The notes beneath the pieces are model-generated. The model was not told the origin of the DNA. It searched no databases and saw nothing but the letters and a program-made list of their open reading frames with translations. Source: Symbiodinium natans (taxonomy: Eukaryota > Sar > Dinophyceae > Suessiales > Symbiodiniaceae). Taken from it: a stretch of 11,113 bases of DNA. This document shows, in pieces, positions 7,056-11,113 of the stretch. The position numbers and the translations under genes were made by a program. The stretch covers positions 749,322 through 760,434 of the forward strand of contig CAJNDS010001702.1 in the NCBI GenBank assembly GCA_905221605.1. Reading direction: 5' to 3'. Within the stretch, counting starts at the first letter, position 1. Each line of letters opens with the position of its first letter.

Positions 7056-7681
7056 GCAGATAAGAAGAGAGGAAAGGGAATGACCAAGTACAATGAGGAG
7101 TTCTTCAATTTCCCTCCCTATCTCTTATGTTACTTTTCCTTCTTGTGGGGTGTCCCTTTTTCTCTTGAAGATGCAGAAAACGATTGAAAAGGACACCCGT
7201 TCCATCGCCCATATGTAGGGAAAAAGAGAGAGAATCATGAGCATCAGCTGGGCTTGCTGCCAATCCAACATGGGCGTCCCTTTTAATCGCATTCTGTGTC
7301 CTTTTTTCTCGCTTGAAGATGCAGAAAACGATCCAAAAGCACATCTGTTGGAGGAAGAGAGAAGGAGAGAGGAGAGATACCAAGGATTGCATATTTAATG
7401 GGAAGAGCAAGGAAGAGAATAGAAGACAGATGAATAGAGAAGATGGCGCTCTTCTTTATCTATTCTCTCTCCCTTGTTTCTCCCTTCCCTCTTTCTTTTC
7501 GAAATGAGAAAAACAAAAAGGAAGAACTATGAGAAGGAGAAGAGTAAGGAAAGGAACAGAAGAGATAGGCCGAGAGGATGAATATGATGGAGTATTATGG
7601 AAAGGCTCACGCGCAAGGAGTCACCCTCTGCTTACCTTTTCACTGCTTTGTCATATGAGTTCCTTTCTTGTGTTTTATCAG
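7056..7681. repeat. Segmental duplication in the purine-rich region, copy A
   Basis: This matches 7967-8594 along its length, from GCAGATAAGAAGAGAGGAAA to TTGTGTTTTATCAG, with few substitutions. Copy A has about 25 extra bases near 7080-7106. It lacks 29 bases present in copy B between two AGAGAAG words, which looks like a slippage deletion. The diverged module at about 6150-6422 retains the equivalent of those 29 bases, so B has the older arrangement there. Inside the copy, a segment around GAAGATGCAGAAAACGAT occurs twice, about 145 bp apart. Confidence 0.8.
7148..7198. other. Inverted repeat (GGGTGTCC/GGACACCC) in duplicated block, also at 8033-8083
   Basis: An 8-bp perfect stem (7148-7155 with 7191-7198) extends by about four A-T pairs past one bulged C, enclosing a loop with GAAGATGCAGAAAACG. 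Copy B keeps the 8-bp stem at 8033-8040 and 8076-8083, though its A-T extension is interrupted. It was inherited by duplication, so its presence in both copies is not independent evidence of function. Confidence 0.45.
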
Positions 7682-7966
7682 TTAAAAGGAAGCGGAAGAA
7701 GAGAAGGGAAAGGGAAGTGAGAGAGGAAAGATAACAAGGATGCTATGTTTCCCGAAGCGTGCTGCAAGGAATAGAAGAGACAGGAAGCAAGGAGACGGAA
7801 TCACAAAATAAGGCGCAAAGCTGTACATATCATCTCTCCCTTGTCTCTCCCTATTCCCTTTCGAACTAGAAAAAACCATTCTTGCTTTTCACAGATAGGT
7901 TCCCTCTCTCCTCTTCAGGAAATCCCCTTTCCCTTATGTTGCTTTTTGAAGCGAATAAGAAAAATA

Positions 7967-8594
7967 GCAGATAAGAAGAGAGGAAAGGGTCAATTTCCCT
8001 CCCTATCTCTTATGTTGCTTTTCCTTCTTGTGGGGTGTCCCTGTTTCTCTTGAAGATGCAGAAAACGATTGAAAAGGACACCCGTTCCATCGCCCATGTG
8101 TAGGGAAAAAGAGAGAATCATGAGCATCAGCTGGGCTTGCTGCCAATCCAACATGGGCGTCCCTTTTAATCGCAGTCTGTGTCCTTTTTTTCTCGCTTGA
8201 AGATGCAGAAAACGATCCAAAAGCACATCTGTTGGAGGAAGAGAGAAGGAGAGAGGAGAGATACCAAGGATTGCATATTTAATGGGAAGAGCAAGGAAGA
8301 GAATAGAAGACAGATGAATAGAGAAGAGGGAGAGAAAAAACAAGGCGCAGAGAAGATGGCACTCTTCTTTATCTATTCTCTCTCCCTTGTTTCTCCCTTC
8401 CCTCTTTCTTTTCGAAATGAGAAAAACAAAAAGGAAGAACTATGAGAAGGAGAAGAGTAAGGAAAGGAACAGAAGAGATAGGCCGAGAGGATGAATATGA
8501 TGGAGTATTATGGAAAGGCTCACGCGCAAGGAGTCACCCTCTGCTTACCTTTCCACTGCTTTATCATATGAGTTCCTTTCTTGTGTTTTATCAG
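7967..8594. repeat. Segmental duplication in the purine-rich region, copy B
   Basis: This is the partner of 7056-7681, about 912 bp downstream. The high similarity, including non-repetitive words such as GCATCAGCTGGGCTTGCTGC, shows block duplication rather than shared low complexity. It ends abruptly at ATCAG, and within about 20 bp the 55-bp minisatellite begins. Confidence 0.8.
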
Positions 8595-8616
8595 CAGAAG
8601 AGAAGGGAAAAGCAAA

Positions 8617-10530
8617 AATTGAGCCCAACATTTTAGGACCAGGGCTTGCGATCTGACTCTTTGGAGCAAAAATCGATTCCAAAATCTTAGGGACCAGGGC
8701 TTGCGATGTCACTCTTTGGAGCAAAAAATGAACCCAAAATCTTAGGGACCAGGGCTTGCGATTTGACTCTTTGGAGCAAAAACTGGGCCCCAAATCTTAG
8801 GGACCAGGGCTTGCGATTTGACTCTTTGGAGCAAAAATTGAACCCAAAATCTTAGGGACCAGGGCTTGCGATTTGACTCTGTGGAGCACAAATCGACCCC
8901 GAAAACTTAGGGACCAGGGCTTGCGATTTGACTCTTTGGAGCAAAAATCGACCCAAAAATCTAAGGGACCAGGGCTTGCGATTTGACTCTTTGGAGCAAA
9001 AACTGGGCCCCAAATCTTAGGGACCAGGGCTTGCGATTTGACTCTTTGGAGCAAAATTGAACCCAAAGTTAGGGACCAGGGCTTGCGATTTGACTCTTTG
9101 GAGCAAAAACTGTGCCCCAAATCTTAGGGAGCAGGGTTTGCGATTTGACTCTTTGGAGCAAAAACTGGGCCCCAAATCTTAGGGACCAGGGCTGCGATTT
9201 TGCTCTTGGAGCAAAATTGAACCCAAAATCTAGGGACCAGGGCTTGCGATTTGACTCTTTGGGCAAAAACTGGGCCCCAAGATCTTAGGGACCAGGGCTT
9301 GCGATGTCACTCTTTGGAGCAAAAATGAACCCAAAATCTTAGGGACCAGGGCTTGCGATTTGACTCTTTGGAGCAAAAACTGGGCCCCAAATCTTAGGGA
9401 CCAGGGCTTGCGATGTCACTCTTTGGAGCAAAAAACGAACCCAAAATCTTAAGGACCAGGGCTTGCGATGTCACTCTTTGGAGCAAAAATTGAACCCAAA
9501 ATCTTAGGGACCAGGACTTGCGATGTCACTCTTTGGAGCAAAAACTGGGCCCCAAATCTTAGGGACCAGGGCTTGCGATGTCACTCTTTGGAGCAAAAAA
9601 ATGAACCCAAAATCTTAGGGACCAGGGCTTGCGATTTGACTCTTTGGAGCAAAAACTGGGCCCCAAATCTTAGGGACCAGGGCTTGCGATGTCACTCTTT
9701 GGAGCAAAAAATGAACCCAAAATCTTAGGGACCAGGACTTGCGATGTCACTCTTTGGAGCAAAAACTGGGCCCCCAATCTTAGGGACCAGAGCTTGCGAT
9801 GTCACTCTTTGGAGCAAAAATTGAACCCAAAATCTTAGGGACCAGGGCTTGCGATTTGACTCTTCGGAGCAAAAACTGGGCCCCAAATCTTAGGGACCAG
9901 GGCTTGCGATGTTACTCTTTGGAGCAAAGATTGAACCCAAAATCTTAGGGACCAGGGCTTGCGATTTGACCCTTTGGAGCAAAAACTGGGCCCAAAATCT
10001 TAGGGACCAGGGCTTGCGATTTGACTCTTTGGAGCAACTGGGCCCAAGATCTTAGGGACCAGGGCTTGCGATGTCACTCTTTTGGGCAAGAAATGAGCCC
10101 AAAATCTTAGGGAGCAGGGCTTGCGATTTGACCCTTTGGAGCAAAAACTGTGCCCCAAATCTTAGGGACCAGGGCTTGCGGTTTGACTCTGTGGAGCAAA
10201 AATTGAACCCGAAATCTTCGGGACCAGGGCTTGCGATTTGACTCTTCGGAGCAAGAAATGAGCCCAAAATCTTAAGGACCAGGGCTTGCTTTGGAGCAAA
10301 AAACTGAGTCCAAAATCTTAGGGACCAGGGCTTGCGATTTGACTCTTTGGAGCAAAAACTGGGCCCCAAATAATAGGGACCAGGGCTTGCGATGTTACTC
10401 TTTGGGGCAAGAAATGAGCCCAAAATCTTAGGGACCAGGGCTTGCCATGTTACTCTTTGGGGCAAGAAATGAGCTCAAAATCTTAGGGACCAGGGCTTGC
10501 GATGTCACTTTTTGGAGCAAAAACTGTGCC
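8617..10530. repeat. 55-bp minisatellite, about 35 units, two interspersed variants
   Basis: The consensus unit starts AGGGACCAGGGCTTGCGAT, continues with TTGACTC or GTCACTC, then TTTGGAGCAAAAA, and ends either TTGAACCCAAAATCTT or CTGGGCCCCAAATCTT. I count about 35 units by eye. The two endings often alternate, most regularly in the middle of the array (about 9300-9900), which suggests a 110-bp dimer as a higher-order unit. Several units carry small deletions (near 9055, 9200, 10040 and 10290). Units near the right end show GGGGCAAGAAATGAGCCC variants. Because 55 is not a multiple of three, long open frames appear on both strands; they are not genes. Confidence 0.95.
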
Positions 10531-10900
10531 CTAGTATTGGGGGGAGGAGGGCTCGTGATTTAGTATTGGGAGGAGGCCCGGGCTCGTTAAATTAGAATTG
10601 GGGGGGAGGCCCGGGCTCGTGATTCAGTATTGCGGGAAGCCCGGGCTCGTGATTTAGTATTGGGGTGAGGCCCGGGCTCGTGATTTAGTATTGGGGGGAG
10701 GCCCGGCCTCGTAATTTGGAGGCCCGGGCTCGTGATTTAGCCCGGGCTCGTGATTTAGTATTGGGGGGAGGCCCGGGCTCGTGATTTAGTATTGCGGGAA
10801 GGCCCGGGCTCGTAATTTAGTATTGGGGGGGGGCCCGGGCTCGTGATTTAGTATTGGGGGGAGGCCCGGGCTCGTGGTTTAGTATTGGGGGGAGGAGGAT
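10531..10900. repeat. 31-bp G-rich minisatellite, about 12-13 units
   Basis: The unit reads GTATTGGGGGGAGGCCCGGG followed by CTCGTGATTTA. It carries the 8-bp palindrome GCCCGGGC. Some units are shortened (around 10720-10758), and there are GCGGGAAG variants at about 10630 and 10793. The array begins directly where the last 55-bp unit breaks off (GTGCCCTAGTATTGG) and ends at the palindromic element. Runs of five or more G in each unit make quadruplex formation possible on the plus strand. Confidence 0.92.
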
Positions 10901-10901
10901 G

Positions 10902-10919
10902 CCCCAGCCCCCACCCCCC
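10902..10919. repeat. 18-bp C-rich direct repeat flanking the palindrome, left copy
   Basis: CCCCAGCCCCCACCCCCC at 10902-10919 recurs at 11090-11107, 188 bp away. The pair brackets the AT-rich palindrome. It could be the join of a 188-bp tandem unit or a relic of insertion. The right copy runs into the terminal run of C. Confidence 0.8.
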
Positions 10920-11085
10920 ATTTGGAAATAAATGAATTACTTGAATTAATTGAAATAATTGAATTAATTCAATTAATTCAATTATTTGATTTATTTCCAA
11001 AGGGGAGGTGGAATTAATTTAATTAATTGAATTAATTCAATTATTTCAATTAATTCAAGCAATTCATTTATCTCCAAATGGGGGG
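10914..11085. repeat. Near-perfect palindrome with 71-bp arms (MITE-like or hairpin element)
   Basis: Arm 10914-10984 pairs with arm 11015-11085 at 68 of 71 positions, with mismatches at 10927/11072, 10939/11060 and 10979/11020. The spacer is 30 bp. Beyond the C/G ends the arms are AT-rich, built from AATTAATTGAA-like words. The spacer holds ATTTATTTCCAAAGGGG (10988-11004), a relative of the right arm's outer end (11066-11082), so an alternative shorter hairpin is possible. In a minus-strand RNA two of the three mismatches become G-U pairs. No transposase is encoded. Confidence 0.9.
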
Positions 11086-11113
11086 GATTCCCCAGCCCCC
11101 ACCCCCCCCCCCC

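Larger units (their letters stand above)
6040..8630. repeat. Purine-rich modular repeat region (about six degenerate modules)
   Basis: The region alternates long AG-rich and CT-rich stretches. A recurring module runs: GAGAGAAGGAGAGAGGAGA, a TTGCAT...AATGGGAAGAGCAA block, AACAAGGCGCA(A/G)AGAAGATGG, a CT-rich block, then TTTTCGAAATGAGAAAAACA. Recognisable modules start near 6095, 6425, 6905, 7345, 7695 and 8240, with spacing of about 330-550 bp. A downstream block with CAAGGAGTCACC and TTTCTTGTGTTTTATCAG follows modules one, four and six. All open frames here are short, low-complexity and shifted by indels between copies, so I regard the region as non-coding. Confidence 0.75.

Noticed and set aside
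7148-7198. Hairpin block as a tRNA-derived SINE head
   Set aside because: No A-box or B-box consensus is visible, and there is no poly(A) or target duplication around the unit.
6072-8636. Many short open frames on both strands in the purine-rich region
   Set aside because: The translations are low-complexity (runs of F, L, S or of R, E, K), no frame is kept between the duplicated copies, and no start context or domain supports them.
8545-10465. Open frames of up to 137 codons on the minus strand and 86 on the plus strand in the 55-bp array
   Set aside because: They are repeats read through all frames of a 55-bp unit. Both strands are open, and there is no non-repetitive coding part.
8617-10530. 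CRISPR-like appearance of regular repeats
   Set aside because: The units are contiguous with no unique spacers, and the window is eukaryotic.

Overview
This window reads as eukaryotic nuclear DNA from a subtelomeric or heterochromatic region. It holds one protein-coding mobile element and otherwise almost only repeats. There are no bacterial operon features, and I found no rRNA or tRNA genes. The telomere-type array is (CCCTAAA)n, the complement of TTTAGGG. That motif is used by land plants, many green algae, and several alveolates and other protists, so the lineage is probably one of these; I cannot name the species from this sequence.

Layout. (1) 1-250: two full 111-bp subtelomeric repeat units and the start of a third, each carrying scattered AAACCCTAA words. 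(2) 260-5210: a retrotransposon insertion complex lying on the minus strand inside a copy of the same subtelomeric repeat. The main copy (about 516-5210) has a single long open frame for a non-LTR retrotransposon protein of the R2-like, restriction-like-endonuclease (RLE) class. In order it has an N-terminal C2H2 finger, a second zinc knuckle, a reverse transcriptase with a YADD box, a CCHC knuckle and a C-terminal PD-(D/E)XK-like nuclease. Beside its 3' end sits a second copy of only the last ~203 bp (294-497). This short copy is flanked by a 6-bp direct repeat and looks identical to the main copy, as expected for a 5'-truncated product of target-primed reverse transcription. (3) 5388-5497: another copy of the subtelomeric repeat. 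(4) 5498-5790: a GC-rich patch with a small hairpin, then eleven perfect CCCTAAA repeats decaying into variants. (5) About 6040-8630: a purine/pyrimidine-asymmetric region built from about six degenerate modules, including a ~627-bp segment present twice. (6) About 8617-10530: a minisatellite of about 35 units of 55 bp with two interspersed sequence variants. (7) About 10531-10900: a 31-bp G-rich minisatellite containing GCCCGGGC. (8) 10914-11085: an AT-rich near-perfect palindrome with 71-bp arms, bracketed by an 18-bp C-rich direct repeat. The window then ends in a run of twelve C, probably an assembly edge.

The one gene and its surroundings fit together as an apparently intact, recently active site-associated retroelement in subtelomeric repeats. 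The short copy supplies the element's 3' terminus without outside data. The satellites to the right have no supportable coding potential. The many small open frames there are by-products of purine-rich or repeated sequence.
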